Origin: Aphanomyces cochlioides
Taxonomy: Eukaryota; Oomycota; Saprolegniomycetes; Saprolegniales; Verrucalvaceae
NCBI GenBank assembly: GCA_019828595.1
Contig: JAHQRK010000003.1
Span: 1,240,001 to 1,304,000, forward strand
Direction of reading: 5' to 3'
DNA length: 64,000 bases
Part shown: positions 42,825-53,658 of the stretch, piece after piece
Numbering within the stretch: the stretch's first letter is position 1
Layout of the letters: the number at the start of each line of letters is the position of its first letter
Notes under the pieces: generated by a model
Told to the model about the DNA's origin: nothing
Seen by the model: the letters and a program-made list of their open reading frames with translations, nothing else
The model's database searches: none
Program-made: the position numbers and the translations under genes

Positions 42825-43641
42825 TGAGATTGGTGAATGTTTGGGAATGAGGTCGTGGCGATCGATCAAGTGCCGAAGGATGTGCCAGTCGACCGTGCAA
42901 CAATCTCATCATGCATGATACATGCATTTTGCTGAAGCCCGTCATTCACCGATAGACATTTGAAATGTGTGAAATATGTTGCAGTTTTTGTCTGGAAAGC
43001 AACGACGAGCAAGCTTTGTCGAGAAAGAAGCAAGCTGCAAGGGATTTCCAGCCTTCTTGGCTAGAGTTGATATCAGCATGCCACGTCCATCCCACAGAGT
43101 GAACAACGCACCTGACCATGACTCGTGTCAAATCCAGTCAGGACCAGGTGGATCTGCGATTTAGGTCTTGCTCTCGAAGCGTGACTGTGAAAGTCTACGT
43201 GTGAAAAGCCATGAGATGATCTCTAGAGCTACCCTACGCACACTGTAGCTTGTCCCTCATCGCTTGAAAACAGCCAGACAAACGTCCTGGATACGCAAAG
43301 CTCAATTCAAAAGCAGATCTGGTGCTAACGAGTTCATCCTTAGCTCAGCGTGATAAACCATCTAGAGATTGTTGCATCACCGTGGCTTATTCCATCGTCC
43401 AAGCTTGCCTTCTCCTCACACATACAGCGCGAAATTTCCTCACAAACCTGCCCCGTGTTTTCAACTCCCAGCCTCCAATTTTCGCATGGAACATACTTGC
43501 AGCTCCATCCCTTGGCCTTTAATGCGTTCGAGCCATGCTCTAAACGGTACAAAGCAAGAGAGGGCAACGCCTATGAATCCAAGGGAGCATCGTGGGGGGG
43601 GGCAGCTCAAGGCAAAATTCAACCAAAATGTGGAAAAAGTG
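42825..43641. other. Intergenic, no gene seen
   Basis: 817 bp. Short frames at 43322-43712 are featureless. A run of nine G occurs at 43593-43601. Confidence 0.4.
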
Positions 43642-44099
43642 TGCGCCGTCGGGGAATTGAACCCCGACCTTCTCCTTGGAAGGGTTTATTGAGTATATTA
43701 CCTAGGTTATAGTGGATATGAACTACTTTAACTCAGCTGGACCAGGTCTAACGGCTTTGTCTTGATAGTTCTACCTTTTCGGTAGTACAGCGATTCGACA
43801 CGTTTTTACAGAACGGCCACATTAAACTGACACTTTCATTCCGGTAACCGCTTCCGGACAATCCTTCTCTTGTAAGTTCGAGGCGCACTTAAGTTTCCCG
43901 ATCACATACATCCCATTAAATACCGTGCTTTCGGACAGGGGGGGTGGAGGGGTTGCAAATCCCTCGTCCTAGCCCGGGATCGAACCGGTGACCTCTCGCT
44001 TACGAAGCGTGTGCTCTACCACTGAGCCAATTTCCCCCCTTCTTCTCCTCTTCTCTTCTCCTTGGAAGGGAGAAATCCTAACCATTAGACTAACGGCGC
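43642..44099 (-). tRNA. tRNA-Gly(UCC) gene split by an insertion
   Basis: Minus strand. The 5' part is 44099-44055 and the 3' part 43668-43642; together they give exactly 72 nt. Acceptor stem GCGCCGT pairs fully with ACGGCGC, the D arm is TAGTCTAATGGTTAGGA, the anticodon stem TCTCC/GGAGA encloses loop CTTCCAA with anticodon TCC (44064-44066), and the T arm is GTCGGGGTTCAATTCCCCGAC. Between the halves lie 386 bp (43669-44054), and the 16 bp CTTCTCCTTGGAAGGG are present at both junctions (43669-43684 and 44055-44070). As it stands the gene should not give a normal tRNA. Confidence 0.85.
43685..44054 (-). mobile_element. tRNA-derived SINE inserted in tRNA-Gly
   Basis: About 370 bp, minus strand, flanked by the 16-bp target duplication. 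Its 5' end holds a tRNA-Thr(CGU)-like head: A box TGGCTCAGTGG (44019-44029), anticodon loop TTCGTAA (44000-44006), B box GGTTCGATCCC (43976-43986). The acceptor ends do not pair and the anticodon stem has an A-A mismatch, so it is not a working tRNA. The body (43685-43960) is non-coding and the 3' end is A/T-rich (ACTCAATAAA). Confidence 0.7.
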
Positions 44100-44458
44100 T
44101 TGGTATTTTACTACAAGGAATATATTTATATTTAATATTGTGCTTTTGATACAAAACGGTTTGAATCAACCGAGGTTTGGAATCGATTCGGAATCAAACG
44201 GGCTTCTCTGATTGGCTAGAATTAAAAATTAAAAATAGTCAGCCAATCAGAATCGATCAGCCACCTGACTCACGCAAAACACACACTGACACACACCACT
44301 TCAGTACACGTATTATGAAATCGATTTGAAAATGAATTCGCATTTTGGTCAAAACCACAAATTTGGTTGAAAATGACAATACCTTTTTTATTTAAATTGA
44401 CCAATAAAATAGCGAATTTGCGTTGGCGGTGCAAGTTGACAGGTTTACTGCAGACAGG
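44100..44458. other. AT-rich spacer before QTRT2
   Basis: 359 bp. Contains the tRNA 5' flank and an inverted pair (CTGATTGGCTAGAATT / AGTCAGCCAATCAGAAT, 44207-44255). An upstream non-coding or first coding exon of QTRT2 may lie here, since an in-frame stop is found before the first ATG. Confidence 0.35.
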
Positions 44459-45819
44459 ATGGAGCGTACGACGGAAATCTTGGGCATCTCAACGCCATGC
44501 TACATTCCAGCGGTACTTTTATCACCCCGTAGATGGAATGCGCTCATTTCGTGCTGTAGACGATTGCTGGAAATATGCCACATCTCACAAAAGGTATCGA
44601 TGCTTTGCCAGAGATGGTGTGCTAAATCAAATGGTGCAGACAATTGCGAAAAACTGTCCGAGTTGAAACTCGTCGGCGTGAATTTTGCCGAGCTGTGCGT
44701 TTGACGTGATTGTGGCAAAAGCACTGGATGATATTTACGTGTAGGTATGCGTCGCTTGCGGCATTGGAGCAAACGGGCATGACGTTCAGAGAATTTCTAA
44801 ATCTGCCCAACGATAGCCAAATCATCATGTCAGTGACAGACGTCTTGTCCATGCCGGTATCAATATCAATGCAGCGCTTTTAATGAACTCTCTGTAGATT
44901 GCACGAAATACCGCGACACATCGCAGCGTCGAGTCAACGAACGGCCGCAAGAAGATCTCGCCCAAGGAATACATGGATGCCGTCAACGCGTACAAACCGT
45001 CGGGTTTTATCGCAATCGCCGATGAAGTTGACGGTACTTTTGGTGCGAAACGCCAACATGCTGCCATGGAAAACTCATTGCTTTGGCTCGACGAATGCAT
45101 CTCTCTTCGTGGTGATGCTTCCACTCGAATCTTTGGTGTCCTGTGTGGCGGCGAAGTTCCACGCCTTCGCGAAACCAGTGCGGTGGAAACCTGCAAGCGC
45201 AACATCGACGGCGTTGTCATTAGTGGGCTGGGTGGCTGTGAATCCCTCGACTTTCGCCACTCCACACTCCAATCTTACAATAAACTCGTGCCGACAGCTC
45301 TGCCACGACTCCTTATCAATATTGTCAATCCGCTCGAAGTGTTGAGTGCCGTCGCTTGCGGAGTCGACGCTTTTATGTCGTCGTACCCCTTCATCGTGTC
45401 CAAAAGTGCTTATGCGCTGGTCTTCTGGCTGGACGAAGGCGAAGCAAAGGTACCTTCCAAGCAATTGATCGAGTTCTGACTGATGTTATAGCTGGAAGAG
45501 TCCACCGAGACGAAGATCAACCTCCGCGACAAGAAATACGACCGCGACTTGCGTCCATTACTTCCTGGGTGTCCATGTTTTGCCTGCACACACCATTCCC
45601 GCGCGTACATCAATCACTTACTCAACGTTCGTGAAATGCTGGCCAGCATCCTCTTGTACGTGCTTTCCATCCCTCTCTCTAGTGATTCTCTTCCTCAATA
45701 GGTACATGCACAATTTGCATCATTACTACGGCTTCTTTGGAGCGATGCGCCGCCACATTGCCAGTGGAACGTTTCCAGCTTACCACACTGCGTTTGAATC
45801 GCATTACAATGCGAATTAA
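44459..45819 (+). CDS. QTRT2: Queuine tRNA-ribosyltransferase accessory subunit
   Basis: Seven exons: 44459-44512, 44560-44593, 44640-44694, 44745-44856, 44898-45449, 45492-45655, 45702-45819; 362 aa, introns 41-50 bp, in frame throughout. With QTRT1 the subunit exchanges guanine 34 for queuine in tRNAs with GUN anticodons. Visible features: ISTPCYIPAV and NMPHLTK (N-terminal), GFIAIADEVDG, FGVLCGGEVPRLRE, DGVVISGLGG, INIVNPLEVLSAVACGVDAF, and the zinc site CPCFACTHHSRAYINHLL with the later His in LHHYYGFFGAMR. The catalytic Asp pair of the TGT enzyme is not obvious, as expected for the accessory subunit. The true start may be upstream: family similarity begins about 12 residues before the first ATG. 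Ends 7 bp from the convergent neighbour. Confidence 0.85.
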
Positions 45820-45826
45820 CATGGAA

Positions 45827-47262
45827 TTACTTTCGCCGAGAGAAATCTTGTGGAGTTTTCGACTCGTCGCGCTCTGGTTGCTTCTTCTTGAGCGATGCTG
45901 CTGCTTTCTTGAGCGGTTGCGTCGGTGCAACCTCTTCATCGCAATTGTTGTTGTTATTGTGGTTCTTCTTGAGCAAAAAGTCGATGGAAATGCCACGGAC
46001 TTTGAGCGCATTGTCCAGCAAGTGCATCTTTTCCTGGAGCGCGGCCAAGTCGTCCTTGACTTTGTTTGCTTGGGATTCGCAAGCATCAGCTGCCTCCTCA
46101 GCCTTGGCGCACATCTCGTTGGCTCGTACAGCGTCCTCTTGAGCTTCCTTCTTGGCCAAGTCAGCTACAAAAGTTGACATTCCACGGGCTTGTCTATTTG
46201 CTTGGTCTACCTTCACGCGCGACGTCTTGCAGTACTTTGAGCTTGTCTTGGAGAGACTTGACGGTCTGGAGCAAGTCTACATTTTCCTCCTTTTCCATCT
46301 GCAGTTCTTCTTTCAGCTGAGCGACAACGCTGCTCAGTTTGGCTTCTGCTTTGTCAGTTGCTCGCTGTTCGAGGTCTTCCATGGCTTCGCGATGGGAGGC
46401 ACTTGCTTGGTCTAACTTTGCCTGCCAAGATGCGGTGAGTTCACGCAGCGCGATCTCATGCGCTTGCTCCTTTTCACGCTGGAGCTTGTCATAGTCGGCT
46501 GAGATCGAACTCAATCGTTCTCGTGCTTGAGCCAACTGCTTCTTAAGCTGGGCAGTCTGTCCGGACGCCAATTGAAGCTCATCTTGGCGCTGGACGAGCT
46601 GCGCGTTCTCAGCGGTGAGCGCTTGTTTTTCCTCCTTGAGTTCTTTCGTCGTCTTTTGATATTTCTTCTTGAGCTCGTCCAAGCTCAACTTAGCCTGACG
46701 AAGATCCGCGACGGTCTTCTTGGCTGTCTCGACTGCAATCGAGTGTTCGTCGCGCTACGCAGAAAGTCAACTCTCACGTACCAAACCAACATACCAGCGC
46801 GAGGACTTCCTGCTGCGACTGCTCCAGCCGACGAGACAGCGACTGCATTTCATTTGTGAGAGTCTCGTGTGTGGCATCTTTGTCAGCTATCGCTTGTTTG
46901 AGTGCCTCAATTTCCTTGTCACGCTTCGCGAGTTTCTTGGCCAGCCCATCGGACGGTTTCTTCTCCACTTTAGTAGTTGACGGTGTACTCTTGGCACGCT
47001 CATTCTCTTCTTTCTCTTTACGCAACAGCATGAGCTCTTTCTTCAACTGTGCGAGTCAAATGTGCGAACTTGACGCTTTGGCATACCTCCGTGGCTTCTT
47101 TCATCGCTCTCTTCATCGAACTTTCAGCCGCTTTCCTCGCTTCCACTTCCGACCGCGTGCGGCACTTGACAAGTCTCTACGACATTGGTATCATCACCTG
47201 CTAGGCGCGAGAAATACCTCGACATCGTCGTCCAAAGCGCTTCGTGGGGTCGATGTCGCCAT
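45827..47262 (-). CDS. Coiled-coil protein
   Basis: Exons on the minus strand: 47218-47262, 47087-47176, 46795-47046, 46211-46754, 45827-46164; 422 aa, introns 40-46 bp. From residue 20 to about 365 almost the whole chain is heptad-like coiled coil rich in K, E, Q, A and L (LKKELMLLRKEKEENERAK, LDELKKKYQKTTKELKEEK, LQREKEQAHEIALRELTA). The tail is K-rich with five Asn in a row. No family can be named; proteins of this kind serve in cytoskeletal, basal-body or vesicle-tethering structures. Divergent with leucyl-tRNA synthetase, 133 bp between starts. Confidence 0.7.
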
Positions 47263-47395
47263 GATAGACAATTGAAAAATGAAAGCTATAAATACGACAA
47301 TGACAAATTTGGATTGGTCAAAAATTGGCCAATCAAATAATTTGAAACTCCACCACCAATGTCAAAAAGCAATCCGCCAGAAGAGCGCCACATCC

Positions 47396-50300
47396 ATGAT
47401 GCTGCTTGGCCGATCCCGCGGATGGCTTTCCAGGACAGTTGGCCGCCGCGCCTTGTCGACGCCAATTCAAAAGCCAACGCGGTTGTCGCAAGAGTTGGAC
47501 AAGAAATGGCAGGCCATTTGGGAGGCCAAAGGATCAGCGCAACCTGCATCGTCGACGGACTCGACTAAGCCAAAGTATTATTGCTTGTCCATGTTTCCAT
47601 ATCCATCAGGTACGGGCGCTGCAAGGCCATGGATCTTGAGATGCACTAGGTCAATTGCATATGGGCCACGTACGAGTCTACTCGATCAGTGATTGCATTT
47701 CTCGCATGAAGAGAATGCAGGGCTATGATGTGAGTCCACTTTGTTGAGAGGCTGCAAGGCTTACGATTTCTCTAGGTTTTGCATCCCATGGGCTGGGATG
47801 CGTTTGGATTGCCGGCTGAGAATGCCGCCATTGAACGCGGAGTTTCGCCAGGTTTGGAGCTCATTTTATGGTCAATTGCTGAACTTGAGCAATAGCCGAC
47901 TGGACTTTGTCCAACATTGCTACGGCCAAGATGCAAATGAAGACGCTCGGCATTAACTTTGACTGGGATCGAGAAGTCACGACATGCCAAGCTGACTATT
48001 ACAAGTGGACGCAATGGATCTTTCTCCAACTCTTGGACAAGGGCCTCGCTTTCCGCAAGGAAGCCATGGTGAATTGGGATCCGATCGACCAAACTGTCCT
48101 TGCCAATGAACAAGTAAGCAGGCGTCAACACCAACACTGTGTGCTAAACATCCTTGGCGTAGGTCGATGCTCAAGGTCGTTCGTGGCGTTCTGGAGCTGT
48201 CGTCGAGCAGCGATCCCTCTCACAGTGGTTTCTTGGAATCACTCAATACGCGGATCCGCTCCTTGACGACATTGACAAGGTACCCTCCATTTTGTGCTGC
48301 ATCTTGTCATCAAGGAGCCATTCTAGTTGACCAAGTGGCCCGAAGCCGTCAAGCGCATGCAAAGTGCATGGATCGGACGCTCTGTCGGCACACACGTCCA
48401 TTTCCAGGTAGAGCATCTTATGCTGAGTAATGGCTCAATTTGTCGTAGATCCCTTTTCTTTCAGACGCAGCTTTGACCGTCTTCACGACGCGAGTGGAAA
48501 CTTTGTACGGCGTCTCCTACGTAGCGTTGGCGCCAGAGCACGAGTTGCTTCAAGCTATTCTTGAGCATGTTCCATCGACGCACAAGGCATCTGTGGAGGC
48601 TTTCATTGAGAAGACTAAATCATTGACCAGAGTAATTCCCCATCATGCCACGAATAATCATTCATCAGGATGAGCGAAACAACGGGCATACGACGTCAGG
48701 TGTACCGCTGGGGCTCACTGCCAAGCATCCATTGACGCAAGAAGAGGTTTGCGTCGAACTGTGCGGCAATCGCCTAATCTGGAGTTAGGTGCCACTTTAC
48801 TTGGCGGAATATGTCTTGCCTGGCGTCGGCACGGGCGCTGTCATGGGTGTCCCAGCGCATGATGATCGCGACGCCGTCTTTGCTGAACACCACAATCTCC
48901 CAATCCCTGTCGTGATTGACGATAACGACAACGTTGCCAATAGCGCCGAGTTTTCAGGTCTTTCCTCCTCCGAGGCTAAAACCAAAGTGACAGAAACATT
49001 GGCATCCCAAGGCCAAGGCCAAGCCCACGTCCAGTATCGTCTCCGCGACTGGCTTGTGTCTCGTCAGCGCTACTGGGGTACGCCCGTTCCAGTCATTCAT
49101 TGTGCATCGTGTGGTCCTGTTGGAGTTCCCGAAAAAGACTTGCCCGTGGAGCTTCCAGCGCTTGTCGATCCGTCAATTGATCTTCTTGGCGCTGGCGGCT
49201 CACCTCTTGCTCGTATGGAAGAATGGAAAAAGTGCCAGTGTCCCAAGTGTGGCGGTCCTGCTGAACGCGATACCGACACACTCGATACATTTGTCGACAG
49301 GTGATCTTGGTTGACTCTTTTGATGGGATCTTGACGGAATCGCTGGTTGTAGTTCTTGGTATTACTTGCGCTACGGTGACGCGAAAAATGCAGACGTGCC
49401 CTTCACCGAGAAGAATTTGACAAAGTGGATGACCCGCGGCGTTGACATGTACATTGGCGGCATCGAACATGCCATTTTGCACTTGTTGTACTCGCGCTTC
49501 ATTACGAAATTCCTTGCTGATCATCATGGCGTTCCAACGGACGAACCATTCCATCAACTACTCGCTCAAGGCATGGTACTTGGCCGAACACACAAATCGC
49601 CCGAATCACTTCGATTCTTGAAGCCCGATGAAGTCGTCACGGATCCCGATGGTACCGTTCGCGTAAAAGCAACAGGAGAAAAGACGATCGTCGCATGGGA
49701 AAAGATGTCCAAGTCCAAGTACAACGGCGTTGACCCACAAGAGATTTGCCGACAATATGGGGCGGATGTCGCTCGTCTATTGGTGCTCTTTAAAGCCCCT
49801 CCATCTCATGAGCTTGAGTGGGATGAAGCTGACTTGCTTGGTCAATCCCGCTGGCTTTTGCGCATCTGGGGTCTCGTCGTTGATCACAAGCAGGCGAGTC
49901 AAAACGACGCATCGAAGACAGAGGTCTCACAAACGGATGTTGATGATCTTCGAGTTGCGTTGCACTCGACGATTCAAAAAGTCACGCAAGCCATTGATGA
50001 AACACAGTCGTTCAACGTTGCGATTGCGGAGCTCATGAAGCTATCGAATCGTCTCGGTCAGCTTTCTCACTTGCAGGGATCGGCCGATTTCGACGCTGCG
50101 CTGGATGCTCTCGTGACCATGTTGGCGCCACTCGCTCCACACAACGCTTCGGAACTGTACGTTGCGTTGCACGGCAATACCAAGATCGATGTGCACGAGC
50201 GTCCATGGCCAATCCACGACGAAAGCGTGCTTGCCTCTGCGAAAATCCAAGTTGTGGTTCAAATTCGCGGAAAAACGCGCGAAACTCTGGATGTTCCAGC

Positions 50301-50448
50301 CGATGCCGACCAAGCCACGCTCGAAAAGCTCGCGCTTGACCACCCGGCGATCCGCAAGTATATCGACGGCCAAACGATCCGCAAAGTCATCTTCGTCCCT
50401 TCCAAGAAGCAAGGCATGCACGCGCTCCTCAACTTCGTCACGTCGTAG
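47396..50448 (+). CDS. Leucyl-tRNA synthetase, bacterial/organellar type
   Basis: Ten exons: 47396-47609, 47650-47729, 47776-47851, 47896-48113, 48163-48279, 48327-48407, 48449-48631, 48669-48746, 48789-49300, 49353-50448; 884 aa, introns 37-52 bp. Charges tRNA-Leu. The start [20 protein letters not shown] is a mitochondrial presequence. Motifs: [18 protein letters not shown] (HIGH), [29 protein letters not shown], the editing domain ([23 protein letters not shown]), [20 protein letters not shown], a zinc knuckle (CASC, CPKC), [20 protein letters not shown] and [12 protein letters not shown] at about residue 640. Length equals bacterial LeuRS. The exon from 48669 to 48746 follows a short 37-bp intron. 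Confidence 0.95.
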
Positions 50449-50530
50449 CAAAAAAGAAAATGAACCCTTTCTTCCATTCTTATCTATTCAAAACACAATC
50501 CGATCGAACAAACCCAAACAGAAAACGAAG

Positions 50531-52159
50531 ATGGCGCCAGAGAGACGTCCGAGCAGCGAGTACGGCCGCTGCGCTGCATGTGAGGATGCGGGGAAGCACG
50601 ATCACTTGATGGAAATCTCACAACCTTGGAATCCGCTCCGTCGACCGTCGTGGCAAGCCGCGGTCGTCACGTCAGTGGCGGGACTGGTGCTCTTTCTGGC
50701 GAATCAACTCACGACGCTCCTTGTGGGATTTTACCCGATCTATGCGCAGCAAACGCTCAGCGCGACGAATTTCCACATATCGGCGCTCTTTTCGATCTAC
50801 CCGCTCTGTATCATGATCGGATGTCCGATGGGATCGTTCCTCACCACACGTGTGGGACGCCAAGCGACCCTATGCCTCGGACTCTTTGTCTCGGGCATTG
50901 CAACGATTGCATTCGCCTACGTCGAGAATATCAACGTGCTCGTTGGCATTCGAGCTATTCAAGGCATCGGCGCTGGCCTCTCCATTGTCGGCAGCATGTC
51001 TATGATCGCCGATCAGCTCGCGATGAATGTTGGACGTGCGATTAGCATTACCGAACTGGTTGTCGCTGTCGCTTTTATCACCGCACCGGCTATCGGAAGC
51101 TTGCTCTTTGACTACGGCGGTATTGCTCTTCCATTTCTCGTGTCTGGACTTGCTCAACTGGGATGTTTGATGATCCTTCCATCCCTCTTTATGGAGTACG
51201 GCCTTCCCGACGGTTTGGCTTTTTCTGTCGACCGGCCTGGTGCTGATCCAACGACACCGCTGCACTTTGGAGACGTTCTCACTCCCGTTGCCGTCGTCTG
51301 TCTAGTGGTGACAACAGCTACCATGGGCGGCTTTGGTCTGATTGATCCAACGCTTGGTTCCCATCTGGAGCATTCCCTTGGTGCGCAGCACACGGCGATT
51401 GGGATCGGCTTCAGCTTGAGCGCGCTCGTCTACTATGCTGGCGACTACGTCTTCTCGTACATCACGATGAAGTGTGGCTGCAAACCGACGATCCTTGCTG
51501 GTCTGGCAGGTCTCAGTCTGTCTTTCCTGTTGCTTGGCATCCCGTCCATTGTGCTTGCGCCTTCTCATGTTGATGATTCTTATGCGCTCTGGAGCGTGGA
51601 TGGCGTGGCTTTGATCCTCATGGGCTGTGGCGCTGCATTAGCCATCGCTCCAGGTGTGCCTCTATCCCTAGCTAGCCATGATGGAACCAAGATCAAAGAA
51701 GCTCGACCGCTCATGATTGGACTCTTTGGTTGCGCCGTGTACCTTGGCCAAGCTGTTGGTCCATGGCTAGCTTGGAGTCTAGCTCATGTAGTCCCTGAGG
51801 CTCATGGCTCGCCTCTTTCTTGGGTATTTACCGTCTACGGCATTGTCTTGGTCTGCGTGTGGCTCTACGTCCTCCTGCTCCTTCCTTCCGGCGAAGACAT
51901 CCAAGCAAAGACGTACCGCAAGTCATTTAGCCTCCAGCGCCAAGTGTCCGAGTATGGCCATTTTGTAGTTATGGACGATGACGATGAAGACATGGACAAT
52001 GGCGCGTTCTGGGACGACAATAACGGCGCGCTTGGCCTGGTTGGCTATGGCTCCATGATGGATTCGCGTCAAGACTCGAGCGAGACGAAAGGATTTGTGT
52101 GTCAGCCGCCTGCAAAGACCGGCGGCGACTGGCGGTGTGGCCCGCCTCCATCTACTTAA
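50531..52159 (+). CDS. MFS transporter, 12 membrane segments
   Basis: Single exon, 542 aa, ATG 50531, 82 bp after LeuRS. After a 40-residue cytosolic start the chain shows twelve hydrophobic segments with MFS signatures: motif A-like GSFLTTRVGRQATL between segments 2 and 3, GIRAIQGIGAGLSIVGSMSM (segment 4), FITAPAIGSLLFDYGG (segment 5). The second half contains FGLIDPTLGSHLEHSLG and PLMIGLFGCAVYLGQAVGP. The layout resembles vesicular amine transporter relatives (SLC18-like). The 80-residue C-terminus is acidic (DDDDEDMDNG) and cytosolic. Substrate cannot be told from the sequence. Confidence 0.85.
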   Translation: MAPERRPSSEYGRCAACEDAGKHDHLMEISQPWNPLRRPSWQAAVVTSVAGLVLFLANQLTTLLVGFYPIYAQQTLSATNFHISALFSIYPLCIMIGCPMGSFLTTRVGRQATLCLGLFVSGIATIAFAYVENINVLVGIRAIQGIGAGLSIVGSMSMIADQLAMNVGRAISITELVVAVAFITAPAIGSLLFDYGGIALPFLVSGLAQLGCLMILPSLFMEYGLPDGLAFSVDRPGADPTTPLHFGDVLTPVAVVCLVVTTATMGGFGLIDPTLGSHLEHSLGAQHTAIGIGFSLSALVYYAGDYVFSYITMKCGCKPTILAGLAGLSLSFLLLGIPSIVLAPSHVDDSYALWSVDGVALILMGCGAALAIAPGVPLSLASHDGTKIKEARPLMIGLFGCAVYLGQAVGPWLAWSLAHVVPEAHGSPLSWVFTVYGIVLVCVWLYVLLLLPSGEDIQAKTYRKSFSLQRQVSEYGHFVVMDDDDEDMDNGAFWDDNNGALGLVGYGSMMDSRQDSSETKGFVCQPPAKTGGDWRCGPPPST

Positions 52160-52177
52160 CTTAGAAACATGCCTATT

Positions 52178-53545
52178 TCATTCTATAATGAGCTTGTCGA
52201 GGTCCCGACACGATCCTTCCATCGTTGCTTCGCTGATGCGAAACATTCCACGCTGCGAGTCATTCACGGCGGCAAATTGACGGAGCAAATCTTCTTTCGA
52301 CTTGGTTTTGACAGTGCGTTCTGGTTGAGGCGGCGGCGCTGTTGCTGTCTTTGGGGTCGGGACGTGAGCAGGAGTCGAAGGCATCGTCGACTGATTGCGC
52401 GCTTTGATCCGTGTCAAGCATGGTCCACAGACGCGCAGCTCGAAGATGTTCCGCAGCGTTGCTTCGACTTGTTCGATGGACGAGCAATTGCTGCAGACAT
52501 GTTGGCCGCAAAGACGACAGACGATGCCAGGACTTGATCGAGAGCAGTGGACGCAGTGATCGGTGAAGAAAGGAGCGGTCGCTGCCGATGGCATAACGGG
52601 ATGGACGTGTTGACCGAGGCGCCGACGGAGCACGGCGAGGTCCATCATGTGAAGCGACTCGCCGAGCTTTTGAAGCAGTCGATGGGACGGATGGTGGGCT
52701 TTCGTTCCAGCGTGGGAGCCAAAGAATGTCACGCGACAAACACCGCCTCTGTGGAAACTGAGCTCTTCGACATAGAAGCCGAACAGGAGACGCGTGTGCC
52801 GCGCTTTGGGCTTGCCTTTGTGGTCTTGTGGATACGATACCAAGTTGTCGACGGTTTTGAAGACGCGGACGACCGACGAGTCGGTGCGACGCTCAACGTA
52901 GTCGAGGAGAAGCCACTCGGCTCTGCATTTCCTCAAGAACGAAGAGTGGACAAAGCTCGTCTGTTTGATTGCGACGGCGGAGTCGCGGGCGCGTGGGATC
53001 TTCCGCATCGTAAGCAGCCCCGTTGAGTCCAGACTGTCTGGATTTCCATGGCCAGAAAAAGTACGGATGTTCGTGGCCGACTCGAGGGAGGATCCAAAGA
53101 CTCGCCAGAGAAACACATTGAATCCATGGCGCATCGACGTCGGGTCTGTGTCACCTGCGAGTAGATGGAGCACTTCTGGCAATCCCGCTTGGATGTCAAT
53201 CACCGCATGGACGGTGAACTCTTTGCTGTCGTTGTCGTACTTGCAGTGGACATTTTTCGCTCTTTCATGTCCTCTTCCAAGGAGCATCGAGTTGCGCGAT
53301 CGGCGCGATACGTGGCGCATGCGTCCACACTGGTTTAGAAACGCCGCTGCAAACATTTCACCATCTTGTAGCAATCGTTCCATGGGCAAGGTTGCGACAT
53401 CGGCTGCGTATTCCGTCGGCGCGCTGCCGGTGGGTTCACTCATCTGCTTGGAAAATTTGTCCTGCGCGTGGATATTTGGCGCACTGTTCGCCCGTCGGAT
53501 CATGAATTCGTCGACGCTACGTCTCAGCACGTCTCGTTGCTTCAT
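52178..53545 (-). CDS. START-like and FYVE-type zinc-finger protein
   Basis: Single exon, 455 aa, ATG 53545. Residues 80-315 form a START-like lipid-binding fold (FTVHAVIDIQAGLPEVLHLL, FLWRVFGSSLESATNIRTFS, RHTRLLFGFYVEELSFHRGG). Residues 345-400 have the FYVE-type finger with four CxxC pairs (CVHC, CRLC, CSNC, CGPC), the basic patch being weak. The C-terminus is P/T-rich and then helical. Such proteins are numerous in oomycetes; function unknown, presumably lipid binding at endosomes. Convergent with the MFS gene, 18 bp between stops. Confidence 0.82.
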   Translation of the reverse strand: MKQRDVLRRSVDEFMIRRANSAPNIHAQDKFSKQMSEPTGSAPTEYAADVATLPMERLLQDGEMFAAAFLNQCGRMRHVSRRSRNSMLLGRGHERAKNVHCKYDNDSKEFTVHAVIDIQAGLPEVLHLLAGDTDPTSMRHGFNVFLWRVFGSSLESATNIRTFSGHGNPDSLDSTGLLTMRKIPRARDSAVAIKQTSFVHSSFLRKCRAEWLLLDYVERRTDSSVVRVFKTVDNLVSYPQDHKGKPKARHTRLLFGFYVEELSFHRGGVCRVTFFGSHAGTKAHHPSHRLLQKLGESLHMMDLAVLRRRLGQHVHPVMPSAATAPFFTDHCVHCSRSSPGIVCRLCGQHVCSNCSSIEQVEATLRNIFELRVCGPCLTRIKARNQSTMPSTPAHVPTPKTATAPPPQPERTVKTKSKEDLLRQFAAVNDSQRGMFRISEATMEGSCRDLDKLIIE

Positions 53546-53658
53546 CACGAGGAGATTTCGCGACTGACTTGGATTCCATCTTTAGACTTCCCTTGATGGA
53601 TTTTAAATACAAACTTCAAGTTTAATTTTATCGAATGATCTTGGGGACTGGATCCAAG

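Noticed and set aside
43969..44040. Functional tRNA-Thr(CGU) gene.
   Set aside because: Acceptor strands do not pair and the anticodon stem has a mismatch; it fits a SINE head better.
48632..48668. Reading the LeuRS gene as broken because of many frame changes.
   Set aside because: Each change coincides with GT...AG introns of 37-52 bp that restore a complete synthetase.
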